64,000 nt of DNA from Treponema sp. OMZ 787 (GTDB taxonomy: Bacteria > Spirochaetota > Spirochaetia > Treponematales > Treponemataceae): assembly GCF_024181225.1 (NCBI RefSeq), contig NZ_CP051198.1:62001-126000 (forward strand). The letters run 5' to 3'. Of this stretch, positions 36,322 through 46,153 are shown one piece after another (position 1 is the stretch's first letter; every line of letters starts with the position of its first letter). The notes below the pieces were generated by a model, which was not told the DNA's origin, did not search any database, and saw nothing but the letters and a program-made list of their open reading frames with translations. The translations under genes and the position numbers were made by a program.

Positions 36322-37149
36322 ATGACGGACAATTTGCTTTTACAATACATTAAAGACAGCAAAAAATATCCTCTTTTATCAGCCGAAAAAGAAGCAGAAT
36401 TAGCCGATGAGGTAAAAAAAGGAAATGCACAGGCGATAGAAATTCTTGTTACATCCAACTTAAGGCTTGTAATCAAGATGGCAAAAAAATTCAGTTCAAA
36501 TGAAACACAAATTATGGAACTTATCCAAGAAGGAAATATAGGTCTTATGAAGGCGGCTTCTAAATTTTCAAAATCTTTTAAAGTTAGATTTTCAAGTTAT
36601 GCCGCTTGGTGGATTAAGCAATCGTTTTTGCGATACTTAAATTCGGCAGACAAGGTTATAAGGCTGCCGGTAAGAAAAGAAGCCTTAATGAATAAACTTA
36701 ACCGGGAAGAAGAAAAATACAAAATAAATTACGGAATAACACCTTCTTATCAAAAGCTTGCGGAAATAACAAATGAAAGAACCGAGACTGTAGCTAAAAT
36801 AAAATCTTTTAACTATACGGAAATATGCAGTTTAGATGAACCTATTGATGATGAAAACTCTTCAACTCTTTACGATCTTATTCCGTGCAATACCTATAAT
36901 CCTGAACAAGAGGTTATAGATAAAGAATTCAAAGAACAATTAAATAAATGTTTGGAAATCCTTAATGACCGCGAAAAAGATGTTTTAAAAAACAGATACG
37001 GCCTTGACGGCATTATGACTTCGATTCCCTTTGCTGTTTTAGGAAAGAAATATGCCATTTCGGCAGAATCCATCCGCCAAACTCAGCTGAGAGCTTTAAG
37101 AAAATTAAGAGCCGACACAAATAAGATTAAAGCAATGGTTTCGGTGTAG
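36322..37149 (+). CDS. Sigma-70 family RNA polymerase sigma factor
   Basis: With start at ATG 36322 (MTDNLLLQYIKDS, GAGG upstream) the factor is 275 residues; an ATG at 36307 and a longer frame from 36175 are also open. Regions seen: 1.2 (residues 1-35), 2.1-2.4 (NLRLVIKMAKKFSS to FSSYAAWWIKQSFLRYL), 3 (REEEKYKINYGITPSYQKLAEIT) and 4 (LNDREKDVLKNRYGL...SAESIRQTQLRALRKLR). It lacks region 1.1, so it is a group 2-like alternative sigma such as RpoS-type. A candidate promoter TTGCTT-N17-TACAAT (36292-36320) overlaps its start. Confidence 0.85.
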   Translation: MTDNLLLQYIKDSKKYPLLSAEKEAELADEVKKGNAQAIEILVTSNLRLVIKMAKKFSSNETQIMELIQEGNIGLMKAASKFSKSFKVRFSSYAAWWIKQSFLRYLNSADKVIRLPVRKEALMNKLNREEEKYKINYGITPSYQKLAEITNERTETVAKIKSFNYTEICSLDEPIDDENSSTLYDLIPCNTYNPEQEVIDKEFKEQLNKCLEILNDREKDVLKNRYGLDGIMTSIPFAVLGKKYAISAESIRQTQLRALRKLRADTNKIKAMVSV

Positions 37150-37168
37150 GTTTTGCCGGCCGGCAGTT

Positions 37169-37648
37169 TTAGTTGTTTTTGATTTTACCGAACATATCAA
37201 GGAAAATTACAACAATCATTAATTCAACAAGAATAAAACATAGCCAAGTAATTACAAGATACGCAATTAATACAGCCTTATATGAAAAAATTTGATCATC
37301 CTTGATAGTTTTTATTAAACACGAATCCAATTCCGGATGTATTAATATTCGGACTTGATCTCCAAGTTTTGGTAGTTTACCTCTTATTAAAGGAGGAGAT
37401 AAAGGCGCACGATATTTTTTTCCTGTTTCTGCTTTAAAACGATAAGTAGAATAAGAACCTCCTACTGAACCCCTATCAATTAAAATTGCATTTATTTCCT
37501 GATTTGCTTTTAAAATTAATTTATTCTCAAGATTGAATTCATTTAATGATGTTGAAAAATGAATAATCAACCATGGGTATAATACCAAACTCATAGGTAA
37601 TCCCACAAAAAAAACAGGCCATTTCTTTTTAATGTAGTTTTTCACCAT
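37169..37648 (-). CDS. DUF3592-like membrane protein
   Basis: The 159-residue protein has a membrane helix at about 10-32, a beta-rich external domain with the STYRFKAETGKKYRAPL and LGDQVRILIHPE pattern of DUF3592, and a long hydrophobic segment at about 123-152. Function unknown. GAGGAG is well placed before the ATG. It converges on the sigma-factor gene; TGCCGGCCGGCA (37154-37165) between them may be part of a weak shared terminator. Confidence 0.6.
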   Translation of the reverse strand: MVKNYIKKKWPVFFVGLPMSLVLYPWLIIHFSTSLNEFNLENKLILKANQEINAILIDRGSVGGSYSTYRFKAETGKKYRAPLSPPLIRGKLPKLGDQVRILIHPELDSCLIKTIKDDQIFSYKAVLIAYLVITWLCFILVELMIVVIFLDMFGKIKNN

Positions 37649-37685
37649 AGTCTCCTCACTTACTCAAATTTTGTGTAAGCATACT

Positions 37686-38123
37686 TTATGCAAATAAATT
37701 TTTAAGAATTACAATAACATATAATAAAAAATAAACAAATACAACAAAACAAAAAAAATTAAAGATAGTATCAAAACATATTCTAAGTATGTTACTAAGA
37801 ATATTCTTATCTTTTATATAATATAGTATTTGAGGATTTTTTCTCTTTATAATTTCCATTAGCTTATCTAAATTTTTAATACTGTGACTTATAACAATAT
37901 TTTCATTATTAGTTAAACATATCTTAAAAAATCCGTCAGAGTCTCCTTTATAATCATAAATTATTCTGTATATATTTTGAATATTTATTTCTCTTTTTTT
38001 AAAGTTTCGAATGATAATTAAGCTGTTGTCTCTAATATAGTATTTTTCAAATACACTTTTTATGCTTATAAACATTAATAATAGAGAGATAACCATAATG
38101 AATATGCGGATAAATATATTCAT
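37686..38123 (-). CDS. Hypothetical membrane protein
   Basis: The 145-residue protein has a membrane helix at the N-terminus, a short PH-like beta region (YYIRDNSLIIIRNFKKREINIQNI) and one or two hydrophobic stretches near the C-terminus (112-142). No family assigned. Its ATG follows directly on the TAA of the 74-residue protein upstream, so the two are coupled. Confidence 0.5.
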   Translation of the reverse strand: MNIFIRIFIMVISLLLMFISIKSVFEKYYIRDNSLIIIRNFKKREINIQNIYRIIYDYKGDSDGFFKICLTNNENIVISHSIKNLDKLMEIIKRKNPQILYYIKDKNILSNILRICFDTIFNFFCFVVFVYFLLYVIVILKNLFA

Positions 38124-38348
38124 TTACACATTTAAAAATATTTTTATATTTAAAAGACTTGCAATAAAAAAACTAAAAGACATTACAAATATAATGGCCA
38201 AATAAAAAAAATTATGATAAAATATGTTATGTCTATTATTCAGTAGATAAGATATAAATAATAAACATAATCCTAAACATATAGCAAAATATAGCTCAAT
38301 GGATACTTGGCCAGTTTTTACTAAATTGATTAAATCAAATTTTTCCAT
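38124..38348 (-). CDS. Small two-helix membrane protein
   Basis: A 74-residue protein with hydrophobic helices at about 17-36 and 46-68. It has GGAG 10 bases before the ATG and abuts the next gene. With the genes at 37686 and 37169 it forms a small minus-strand operon of membrane proteins of unknown role, placed between two core genes. Confidence 0.45.
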   Translation of the reverse strand: MEKFDLINLVKTGQVSIELYFAICLGLCLLFISYLLNNRHNIFYHNFFYLAIIFVMSFSFFIASLLNIKIFLNV

Positions 38349-38505
38349 TCAGAGTATCTCCGGTTAGTTTTTTATGGCAAAAATGAATTATATCTTAGTT
38401 TAGCAAACCTATATAGATTTGTCAACATTCGGTTTAAATGCATCTTTTTTTTCCCACCTGATTTTTTTTATAAAATATGGTACAATGGGGCTAGAGGTAT
38501 AAATT

Positions 38506-40788
38506 ATGAACATAGAACTTTTAGCTCCGGCAGGGAATACTGAGGCCCTTGATGCCGCCATAAACGAAGGAGCCGATGCCGTATATTTAGGCTTAAAAAC
38601 TTTTAATGCGAGAATGCGATCCTCCAATTTTGCATGGAGTCAATTTGAGGCAACCGTAGACAGCCTCCACAAAAGGAATAAAAAGGTCTATGTTACGGTA
38701 AATACGGTTTTAACCGAAGAAGAAACGGAAAAGATGTACCGCTTTTTAAAATACCTTGACTCGGTTGGGCCTGACGGCATCATTGTTCAAGATTTGGGTG
38801 TCGTGCAAATGGCAAAAACCTACTTTCCGAAATTAAAGCTTCACGCCTCAACCCAAATGAATATAGCTTCTGCCAAGGCTGCGAATGCTTTGAGCCGTTT
38901 CGGAATATCGAGGGTTGTTTTAGCCCGGGAGCTTTCGTTAAAGGAAATCGAAGCAGTAAACTTAAACACATCCTGCGAGCTTGAAGTCTTTGTACACGGA
39001 GCTCTCTGTGTATGCCAATCAGGGCTTTGTATGTTTTCTTCATACCTCGGAGGAAAATCGGCAAACCGCGGAATGTGTTCCCAAGCATGCCGAAGATTGT
39101 ATACGGCACACACGCCTCAAGGCGACAAAGAAGGCTATTATTTTTCTCCCCATGACTTGCAGTTAATCGACTATGTTCCCGATCTTATAAAGGCCGGCGT
39201 TTCTTCTTTTAAAATAGAAGGAAGAATGAAGAGTGCCGAATATGTGGGAACCGTAGTTTCGGCCTACCGCCATGTAATCGACAATTGGGAAAACAGCAAG
39301 AAAGAAGCTGTCGAAACAGGCCGCCGAATTTTGGCCGGAGACTTTGCCCGAAAAAAAACAAGCTTTTTATTTGTTTCTTCAAAGGCCGAAGATATTTTAA
39401 ACCCGAATCAGGCTGGCGGAACGGGGATTTTTTTAGGCACGATCGACAAAACTGCTCAATTTAAGATTAAAGAGGTTGAAGGGAAAACTAAAGAAGACCC
39501 GATGCGCAAGGTGCATTATGCACTTTTAAAAGGCGGCTCTTACACTCCGGATTTCGGAGATTCGATTAGACTTCATACAAAGGATGACCGCGGAAGGGAA
39601 AGCTGGAAAATTCAAGATATAAGGATCGAAAAATCGGCTTCAAAAAAAGGCGGGCCGGCCGAAGAAGTATGGATTCAGGTTCCTGCCGATTTTGGAGTAG
39701 GAGACAGCGTTTACCTCTTACAGACCAAGAGTATGAGTAAGCGTTATGCTCCGGTGCTTCCCAAAAGTTTAAGTCCTTTTAGAAAAAGGCCTGGAGACGA
39801 TAGGCTTCCCGAGCTTAAGCTCTACCCCGAAGGAAATCAGGCAGGAGGCATTAATGAGAATGTAAAGGCTGCCTCCAAAGGAAATCCTAAAGGAGATCCC
39901 AAAACAGGAACCAAAAATAAACAAGAAGACAAACGGGGTAAAAAGATTTTAAGTAAATCCAATATCGACATCTTCCCTGACGGCCTCTATGTGCAAGTAT
40001 CTTCCATAAGCAGCCTCCACACCATTCTTTCCGATAGACCTGTACGGGTTATTGTCAATCTTAACGAGGATACAAAAGAGGCCTTAGCCGGTACGGGAAA
40101 AAACGATAAACCTCTTCCTTTTTCAAAACGGGAAATTTTTATTTCGCTGGATCCCTTTATGGGTCAAGCCGAAAGCGATGAGCTTGAGCTCTATCTTTTG
40201 AACCTAATCGAAAAAGGATATAATCAATTTGTAGTAAACAATCCTGCTCATATCACAATGCTCAAAAATAAAAATTTAAACCTTGTTGCCGGTCCGTACC
40301 TTTACAGTTTTAACCGATGGGCCGTAAAATGGCTTCAAGAAAATAACATTTTGCAGTTTGTTTCCCCCATCGAGAACTCTCAAAAAAACCTTGAAGAAGT
40401 TTACGCTCCCGGTATGAGAAAGCAGGTTTTAATTCCGGTTTTTGCTTATCCGGCCCTATTTAGAATGAGATTTACGCTTCCAAAGGCTTATGATTTTTTA
40501 TATTTTTCCGATAAACAAGGAGAGGCTTTCAAGACTTTTTCAACACCATCGTCTTCTTTTGTATTGCCTGAAAAACCGTTTTCGATAACTGACAGAATCG
40601 GAGCTCTCGAAAAGAAAGGTTTTGATAAATTCCTCCTTGATTTCTCTCATACTGAAATTGAAAGGACAGAATACAGACATATTGTAGGATCTTGCCGCAA
40701 GGGAACATTGCTGGAAGATACTTCAAGATTTAACTGGAAGGAAGGTTTTTACGATCCTGTAAAGATTGAAGCCCGAAAACAAAAGTAA
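38506..40788 (+). CDS. Peptidase U32 family protein (YhbU/RlhA/TrhP type)
   Basis: The 760-residue protein begins with the U32 signature [25 protein letters not shown] and has the Cys set in [15 protein letters not shown] and [12 protein letters not shown] (about 165-205) and the SFKIEGRMK block. Characterised members install hydroxyl groups on tRNA or 23S rRNA and bind an Fe-S cluster through these Cys, rather than cutting peptides. A Lys/Gly-rich linker near residues 440-485 separates a second domain. TACAAT at 38481-38486 and AGAGGT before the ATG are present. Confidence 0.85.
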   Translation: MNIELLAPAGNTEALDAAINEGADAVYLGLKTFNARMRSSNFAWSQFEATVDSLHKRNKKVYVTVNTVLTEEETEKMYRFLKYLDSVGPDGIIVQDLGVVQMAKTYFPKLKLHASTQMNIASAKAANALSRFGISRVVLARELSLKEIEAVNLNTSCELEVFVHGALCVCQSGLCMFSSYLGGKSANRGMCSQACRRLYTAHTPQGDKEGYYFSPHDLQLIDYVPDLIKAGVSSFKIEGRMKSAEYVGTVVSAYRHVIDNWENSKKEAVETGRRILAGDFARKKTSFLFVSSKAEDILNPNQAGGTGIFLGTIDKTAQFKIKEVEGKTKEDPMRKVHYALLKGGSYTPDFGDSIRLHTKDDRGRESWKIQDIRIEKSASKKGGPAEEVWIQVPADFGVGDSVYLLQTKSMSKRYAPVLPKSLSPFRKRPGDDRLPELKLYPEGNQAGGINENVKAASKGNPKGDPKTGTKNKQEDKRGKKILSKSNIDIFPDGLYVQVSSISSLHTILSDRPVRVIVNLNEDTKEALAGTGKNDKPLPFSKREIFISLDPFMGQAESDELELYLLNLIEKGYNQFVVNNPAHITMLKNKNLNLVAGPYLYSFNRWAVKWLQENNILQFVSPIENSQKNLEEVYAPGMRKQVLIPVFAYPALFRMRFTLPKAYDFLYFSDKQGEAFKTFSTPSSSFVLPEKPFSITDRIGALEKKGFDKFLLDFSHTEIERTEYRHIVGSCRKGTLLEDTSRFNWKEGFYDPVKIEARKQK

Positions 40789-40816
40789 CTCTACGAATTT
40801 ATCGAATGGAGGTTAT

Positions 40817-42955
40817 ATGTCGGAAAAACAAACTCGTTCTCAAACTGTCGCAGGCTCAGTTAAAAGCCGCTTCTACTCCATCGGGAGTAAGCTCCTGTTT
40901 TTTACGGTTATCTTACTGTTGGTGCAATACATAATCATTGCTTACAAGGATTGGCGAAGTTTAAAAAAATTCTCCGAAGACCAAATCAAAATGATGGGAG
41001 ACCTAAAACATTCCGCCTTCACACATGAGCTTAATACCTATCAGCTTATGGGTCAAATATTACTGGATAATGTTGCAAAGGATGAGCAGATAATAAAGGC
41101 CTTTGCTGACAGGGATAGAGAAACCCTTACCGAACTTACCCTGCCCATATTCAACGATATGAATAAAAAATATAGAGCCAAACAATTTCATTTTCATACA
41201 CCTCCTGCAATTTCATTTTTAAGAGTACACAATCCAAAAAAGTTCGGAGATGATCTTGCTGCTTTTAGAAAAACAATCACAAAGGCAAATTCCGAAAAAA
41301 AAGAAATATACGGACTTGAGGTAGGAGTAAGCGATCTAGGCTTTCGGGTAGTAAAACCTCTTTTTGATGAGAATAAAAAGCACATAGGTTCTGTGGAGTA
41401 TGGCGGAGCTGTAGACACAGAATTTATTTTAAGCTTTATATCGACATGCACCTCCGATGTTCTGGAAGGCGGATTAAACATAAGTGCATATGCAAAGACT
41501 CTGCAAAACACTTATAAGATAATGGGTTCTAATTTTGAAAATGACAATTCGGAAGATTCCGAATCCATTATGAACCAAATAAGTAATAAAGAAATGATGA
41601 TAAAAATTGACGGAAACAATGCAGCCGCTTATTATCCTCTATATGATTTTTCAGGAGATATAATCGGATATTCAAAATTTGTATATTCTGTTGAAGCGAT
41701 TCAAAGTAATCAAACAAATTTCTTTATCAAAACTACTGTTGTTTTACTCTTCATATTTATTCTATTCGTTGTAACAATTATAATTTTTACAAGATTATTT
41801 ATTATAAGACCTGTTAATATGATTATCAAGTCGCTTAAAAATATATCCGAAGGAGATCTAAGAGTACAGATCCCATCAATGGGAAATGACGAAATAGGAA
41901 AATTGACAGGGTATTTTTCGGATACGATCGAAAAAATCAGTCACATGATAAAGACGGTTTTAATGCACTCTCAAGAAATGAAAGATGTAGGCGAAATTCT
42001 TGCACAAAATATTTCTGAAAGAGCAAGTGCTATCCATCAAATTACTCAAAATATTGAATCGGTAAAAGCTCAAGCGGTTAATCAAAGCGGCAGTGTTACA
42101 GAAACATCTGCGACAATTGAACAGGTTATAAGCCGGCTTGGAGAATTGGACAGCGATATTGAAGTACAAGCTTCAAGTATCGAGCAATCATCAGCCGCTG
42201 TAGAACAAATGGTTGCAAACATAGCTTCGGTTACAACCAATCTTGAAAAGAATAATACCCTTATTAAAACCGTATATGAACAAACAAAGAGCGGTAAAGA
42301 AGGTGCCCGCTCTGCAAATGATGTTGTCGCACAGATCGCATCTCTTTCGGCCTCTCTTCTTGAAACGAGTGAGATTATTCAAAACATTGCAAGCCAGACA
42401 AATCTTTTGGCTATGAATGCAGCAATCGAAGCTGCCCATGCAGGTGAGAGCGGAAAAGGATTTGCTGTTGTTGCAGACGAAATCAGAAAACTCTCTGAAG
42501 AATCAAATATGCAGGGTAAGCAGATCGGCGAAGTTATGAAAAAATCTACGCAGATTATCGAAAAACTTACAGTTGTCGGTGAAGAAGCTGAAAAATCCTT
42601 TATTAATGTTTACGAGCTGGTAAACCAAATTTCACAGCAAGAAGAACTTATGGTCTATGCTATGAAAGAACAAGAAAACGGAAGCAACGAGGTTCTGCAC
42701 GCCATAAAAAACATAAATACAATTACGAGCGAGGTTAAGGCCAGATCGGTAGAAATGCTTTCGGGCGGTATTAAGGTTTCAGAAGAGATGCAAAAGCTTG
42801 ATTCACTCACAAAAAATATTACCAACAGTATGAACGAGATGGCTGCGGCGGCATCTGCGATAAATGACTCGAGTAAGGAAGTCCACGATATATCTAAAAA
42901 GAATAAGGCCAGTATCGATCAGCTGTCTATAGAGGTTAATAAGTTTAAGGTATAA
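40817..42955 (+). CDS. Methyl-accepting chemotaxis protein
   Basis: With start at 40817 (GGAGG 7 bases upstream; the ATG at 40766 lies in the previous gene) the receptor is 712 residues. It has a membrane helix near residues 24-42, a periplasmic Cache-type sensor domain to about 300, a second helix (about 310-332), a HAMP domain, and the signalling hairpin tip ...[31 protein letters not shown] near 545. A ligand cannot be told. The helical cytoplasmic part has the length class common in spirochaetes. Expected partners are CheA and CheW, not in the window. Confidence 0.93.
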   Translation: MSEKQTRSQTVAGSVKSRFYSIGSKLLFFTVILLLVQYIIIAYKDWRSLKKFSEDQIKMMGDLKHSAFTHELNTYQLMGQILLDNVAKDEQIIKAFADRDRETLTELTLPIFNDMNKKYRAKQFHFHTPPAISFLRVHNPKKFGDDLAAFRKTITKANSEKKEIYGLEVGVSDLGFRVVKPLFDENKKHIGSVEYGGAVDTEFILSFISTCTSDVLEGGLNISAYAKTLQNTYKIMGSNFENDNSEDSESIMNQISNKEMMIKIDGNNAAAYYPLYDFSGDIIGYSKFVYSVEAIQSNQTNFFIKTTVVLLFIFILFVVTIIIFTRLFIIRPVNMIIKSLKNISEGDLRVQIPSMGNDEIGKLTGYFSDTIEKISHMIKTVLMHSQEMKDVGEILAQNISERASAIHQITQNIESVKAQAVNQSGSVTETSATIEQVISRLGELDSDIEVQASSIEQSSAAVEQMVANIASVTTNLEKNNTLIKTVYEQTKSGKEGARSANDVVAQIASLSASLLETSEIIQNIASQTNLLAMNAAIEAAHAGESGKGFAVVADEIRKLSEESNMQGKQIGEVMKKSTQIIEKLTVVGEEAEKSFINVYELVNQISQQEELMVYAMKEQENGSNEVLHAIKNINTITSEVKARSVEMLSGGIKVSEEMQKLDSLTKNITNSMNEMAAAASAINDSSKEVHDISKKNKASIDQLSIEVNKFKV

Positions 42956-42971
42956 TTGCACCCTAGTATGA

Positions 42972-44375
42972 TTAAACCTGAATAATTAAAGCACCGGTTT
43001 TTCTGTCATGGAAGAACCGGTTTATTTTTTCATTTTCAATTTTTATAAGGGTGCCGTCTACATATTCTTTAAGCTTTGACCTTGCTCCTTTTTTTTCGGT
43101 TAAGAGTAAAAAGCCTTTTTCGGAACAGGCGTAACGGCCGGTCTTTCCCTCGCCGAGTTTTATTATTTCTGAGCTGATGCGTGCGAGAAATTCTTTTTTA
43201 GAATCAGCATGATCTGCTCTGCCGGATTCAGACTCTTGTTTTAGTTTTTCGGCCCGGCAATATATAAACGACAGACTTGCCCGAGTTTTTTCGAGCTTTG
43301 CGGCTTCGGAAAGTTCAACAAGTTTTGAAGGAGCGTCATCCGCATAAAAAGAAAAATGGCACCATTTATCCGAGGCTATAGGATATTTTACATCGCTTTT
43401 TTCAAATGCTTTTTTCCCGGGGATAGGACAGATTTCTGAATGGGGACAGGGAGAAAGTATCCCGCATTTTTTTTCGATAAAGTTTTTGCGCAAGGCCGAA
43501 ATGAATTCGCCTGCAAGAGGAATACCGGGCTCAATTACTAAAGCGGCACCGTCTTTTTCAAGATAGTGCAGGATTGTTTTTGCAGCTCTTTCAGCTTCGC
43601 CTTCAACCTTAATTGAAGAATCCCAAAATATTTCGTTAAACATATTTGCACTCACAAAAAGCTTTACCTTCTCTTTTAGCGGAAGGCCGAAGCTGCCGTT
43701 AAGTTTTGTGAGCTTCCAGTTTGAAACTTGCTCTGTTTCGTGTTTACTTTGATTTGTAAAGTCAACAAGAGAATTAAATAAAGCCTCTCCTGCAGCCAAG
43801 GCCTTCCCCGAAATATCGGCACAATACCAATGAAGTTTTTTTGCACGCAGTTCAGGTTTGGCAATCCAAAAAGCACACATGAGGGTCATAGGCCCGCAGC
43901 CGAAGTCGGCAATTACATCTCCGTCCTTTAAATCAAAATCAAGATTGCCTATCAATTTTGAAATGCGTACCAAGTTCCACCACATATAGTGATAAATATA
44001 GGCCGTTAATTTTACGGGATTGTTTAGGTAATTTACTTTTCTGGAGCTCCTTTCATTTGTAAGTTCGTGGAAGAGGATGCGGATATCTTTAGGGATCGAA
44101 GAAATTTGCTTTGAAGAAAGTTTAAGAGCATCTTTTATGATAAGGTCAAAGGAATTTAAAAGGCGATTCGTGTCCTCATCATTTTCTTTAAAAATATTTT
44201 TCCCCGTATTTTTTGTCTTTACAATTTTTATAGGAAATTCTTCTTGCTTGTTTTTCTTTTCGGTTCTTTTTTCTTTATTCGGATCTTCATCAATTTCTTT
44301 TTTCTTTTGATGATGAAATTTTGATTCATTCTTCTTTACAAATTTTTCGTAAAATGGTTTATTTTGTTCCGTCAT
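42972..44375 (-). CDS. Rsm22-like ribosomal methyltransferase protein
   Basis: The 467-residue protein has a SAM-binding glycine motif (ADFGCGPMTLMCAF at about 158-171) and the Rsm22 Cys pattern (CGILSPCPHSEICP near 328 and later W-C-H-F and FIYCR) thought to bind an Fe-S cluster. The N-terminal 60 residues are a Lys/Glu-rich disordered tail. Rsm22 relatives act in small-subunit assembly. It overlaps the MerR gene by 17 bases. Confidence 0.8.
   Translation of the reverse strand: MTEQNKPFYEKFVKKNESKFHHQKKKEIDEDPNKEKRTEKKNKQEEFPIKIVKTKNTGKNIFKENDEDTNRLLNSFDLIIKDALKLSSKQISSIPKDIRILFHELTNERSSRKVNYLNNPVKLTAYIYHYMWWNLVRISKLIGNLDFDLKDGDVIADFGCGPMTLMCAFWIAKPELRAKKLHWYCADISGKALAAGEALFNSLVDFTNQSKHETEQVSNWKLTKLNGSFGLPLKEKVKLFVSANMFNEIFWDSSIKVEGEAERAAKTILHYLEKDGAALVIEPGIPLAGEFISALRKNFIEKKCGILSPCPHSEICPIPGKKAFEKSDVKYPIASDKWCHFSFYADDAPSKLVELSEAAKLEKTRASLSFIYCRAEKLKQESESGRADHADSKKEFLARISSEIIKLGEGKTGRYACSEKGFLLLTEKKGARSKLKEYVDGTLIKIENEKINRFFHDRKTGALIIQV
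42993..43031 (+). terminator. Terminator of the chemoreceptor gene inside the Rsm22 3' end
   Basis: ACCGGTTTTTC (42993-43003) and GAAGAACCGGT (43011-43021) form an 11-bp stem with one mismatch, then TTATTTTTT. On the other strand the same bases encode the last residues of the convergent Rsm22 gene. Confidence 0.6.
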
Positions 44376-44691
44376 TTTTTTCTTCCCGTATAATTTCGTA
44401 GATATTCAGAAGTTGATCTCTAAGCTCGGATATTTTTGCTGTAACCGAGCCTTGAGCTGCACTTTGATTTATTATCTCGGCGGCAGCACCTTCAACCGTG
44501 TACTTCTTTTTATTTATTAAATAGTCAAGCCGATAGATAATTCCCAAATCATGGGAGCTGTACAATCTTCTTCCGCCTAAGTCTTTTTTAGGCTGCAAGA
44601 TAGGGACGTTCTCTTCCCAATATCGCAGAGTATGAGACTTTACTCCCGTAATTTTTTCAACTTCACCTATCGAAAAACCTTTCATTGCCAA
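44359..44691 (-). CDS. MerR-family regulator
   Basis: The 110-residue protein opens with the MerR winged-helix: FSIGEVEKITGVKSHTLRYWEE, then GRRLYSSHDLGIIYRLDYLI. The second half is a short coiled coil, and no effector-binding Cys are present. It could be of the HspR/GlnR-like short type. It overlaps the Rsm22 gene and follows der after 31 bases. Confidence 0.85.
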   Translation of the reverse strand: MAMKGFSIGEVEKITGVKSHTLRYWEENVPILQPKKDLGGRRLYSSHDLGIIYRLDYLINKKKYTVEGAAAEIINQSAAQGSVTAKISELRDQLLNIYEIIREEKNDGTK

Positions 44692-44722
44692 AACCTTAAA
44701 TTTAATTTTGCGATGCTTTGCC

Positions 44723-46153
44723 TTAAAGCCTTTCTTCCCAGCGCTTTCGGCTTCCCTTAACCTTTAACAAAATGGGAATCATTTCAAAACCCAAATCGCT
44801 TCTGATTTTATTTTGAATATAGCGCATATAGGACTCAGTTACATAATCAGGCCTGTTTGAAAACAATAAAAACTCAGGCGGGCGGGAACCGGTCTGCACA
44901 ATGTACTTAAAGGTAAAGGCTGTTTGACGGCCTTGCGGAGGAGGAGCTGCTTGAAGCCAATCTTTTAAGGCAATGTTAAGGGCTGAGGTTTCTATTTTTT
45001 TATTTAGCTGCTCGAACATTTTGACGGCAGTATTTAAAAGATCCTTAATTCCCGTTCCCTCATTTGCCGAAATTGCAAGCACGGGAGCATAGTCCATTTT
45101 GCCGAACATAACCTTTATGCGCTCTTCTTCATCCTTAAAGGCTTGCTTTGTTTGCTCCATCAAATCCCATTTGTTTAAAACAAAGATAACTCCAAGCCCG
45201 CGGTTGGTAGCCTGCACTATAATTTTTTTATCCTGCTCGGTTAAGCCTTCTTGAACATCTATCATGTGAAAAACTATGTCGGCATTGTCCATGCTTTTAA
45301 TTGCACGCACTACGGAATAATACTCTATATTCTCGTTCACCTTTGCCTTGCGCCTTATCCCTGCCGTGTCCTGAATAACGAATTTTTTATTTTTATAAGA
45401 AAATTCGCCTTCAACAATATCGCGGGTGGTTCCTGCAACATTCGAAATTATCGAGGCAGAAGAATTTGTAAGATAATTTGCCAAGGTCGATTTTCCCGTA
45501 TTGGGTTTACCCACAATAGTAATTCTTATTCTGTCATCTTCTTCAAACTCTTCTGCCTTGCTAAAGTCCAGCCCTTCTGTCAGTACTTCGGCCAAGTCTG
45601 AAATATTGTCGCCGTGTTCTGCACTTATGCAGGTCAAGGACTTAAAACCGTAAGAATAATAGTTACAAGCCTCTGCCATGAGCCTTCCGCCCTCGGTCTT
45701 GTTTACGGCAACAACCAGCTTATTAAAATAGGGACGCAAAAATTGAATAAACTCTTCGTCCTCAGCCGTCGCAAGTCCTGCATCAAGAAGAAGTAAAATC
45801 CTATCGGCTTTTTTTAATGTAGAAATAGTTTTTTCCATAACAAGCTCGTCGATAGTATCTTCTGTCTTTTCCCCGCTCCTGGTCAGTTTAAAACCGCCCG
45901 TATCTACAAGAAGAACAGGAAGACCATTTACGATTGCCTGAGCTTCAACAGGATCGCGGGTTACACCGGGAGTCGGATCCGTGATCGAGCGGCGCTTTCT
46001 TAAAAAACGGTTAAACAATGTAGACTTCCCGACATTAGGGCGGCCTACAATGGCTATCAGGGGAATGTTCTTATATTTTTTTTGATGAGAAACTTCCGAA
46101 CTCTCATTGTTTATATTTTCTTCATCAAAAAAATCGTCTTTATTTTTCGGCAT
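44723..46153 (-). CDS. der: Ribosome-assembly GTPase Der (EngA)
   Basis: The 476-residue protein has two tandem G domains: GRPNVGKST (about 36-44) with DTGG, and GKPNTGKST (about 215-223) with DTAG and NKWD, then the KH-like C-terminal domain ending RKRWEERL. Der binds the 50S subunit during assembly. The first domain's usual NKxD reads NKTE. It overlaps ptsI by 14 bases. Confidence 0.95.
   Translation of the reverse strand: MPKNKDDFFDEENINNESSEVSHQKKYKNIPLIAIVGRPNVGKSTLFNRFLRKRRSITDPTPGVTRDPVEAQAIVNGLPVLLVDTGGFKLTRSGEKTEDTIDELVMEKTISTLKKADRILLLLDAGLATAEDEEFIQFLRPYFNKLVVAVNKTEGGRLMAEACNYYSYGFKSLTCISAEHGDNISDLAEVLTEGLDFSKAEEFEEDDRIRITIVGKPNTGKSTLANYLTNSSASIISNVAGTTRDIVEGEFSYKNKKFVIQDTAGIRRKAKVNENIEYYSVVRAIKSMDNADIVFHMIDVQEGLTEQDKKIIVQATNRGLGVIFVLNKWDLMEQTKQAFKDEEERIKVMFGKMDYAPVLAISANEGTGIKDLLNTAVKMFEQLNKKIETSALNIALKDWLQAAPPPQGRQTAFTFKYIVQTGSRPPEFLLFSNRPDYVTESYMRYIQNKIRSDLGFEMIPILLKVKGSRKRWEERL

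Noticed and set aside
38780-39113. Antisense frames of 90-109 codons inside the U32 gene
   Set aside because: They mirror the codon pattern of the real gene and have no ribosome site or family match.
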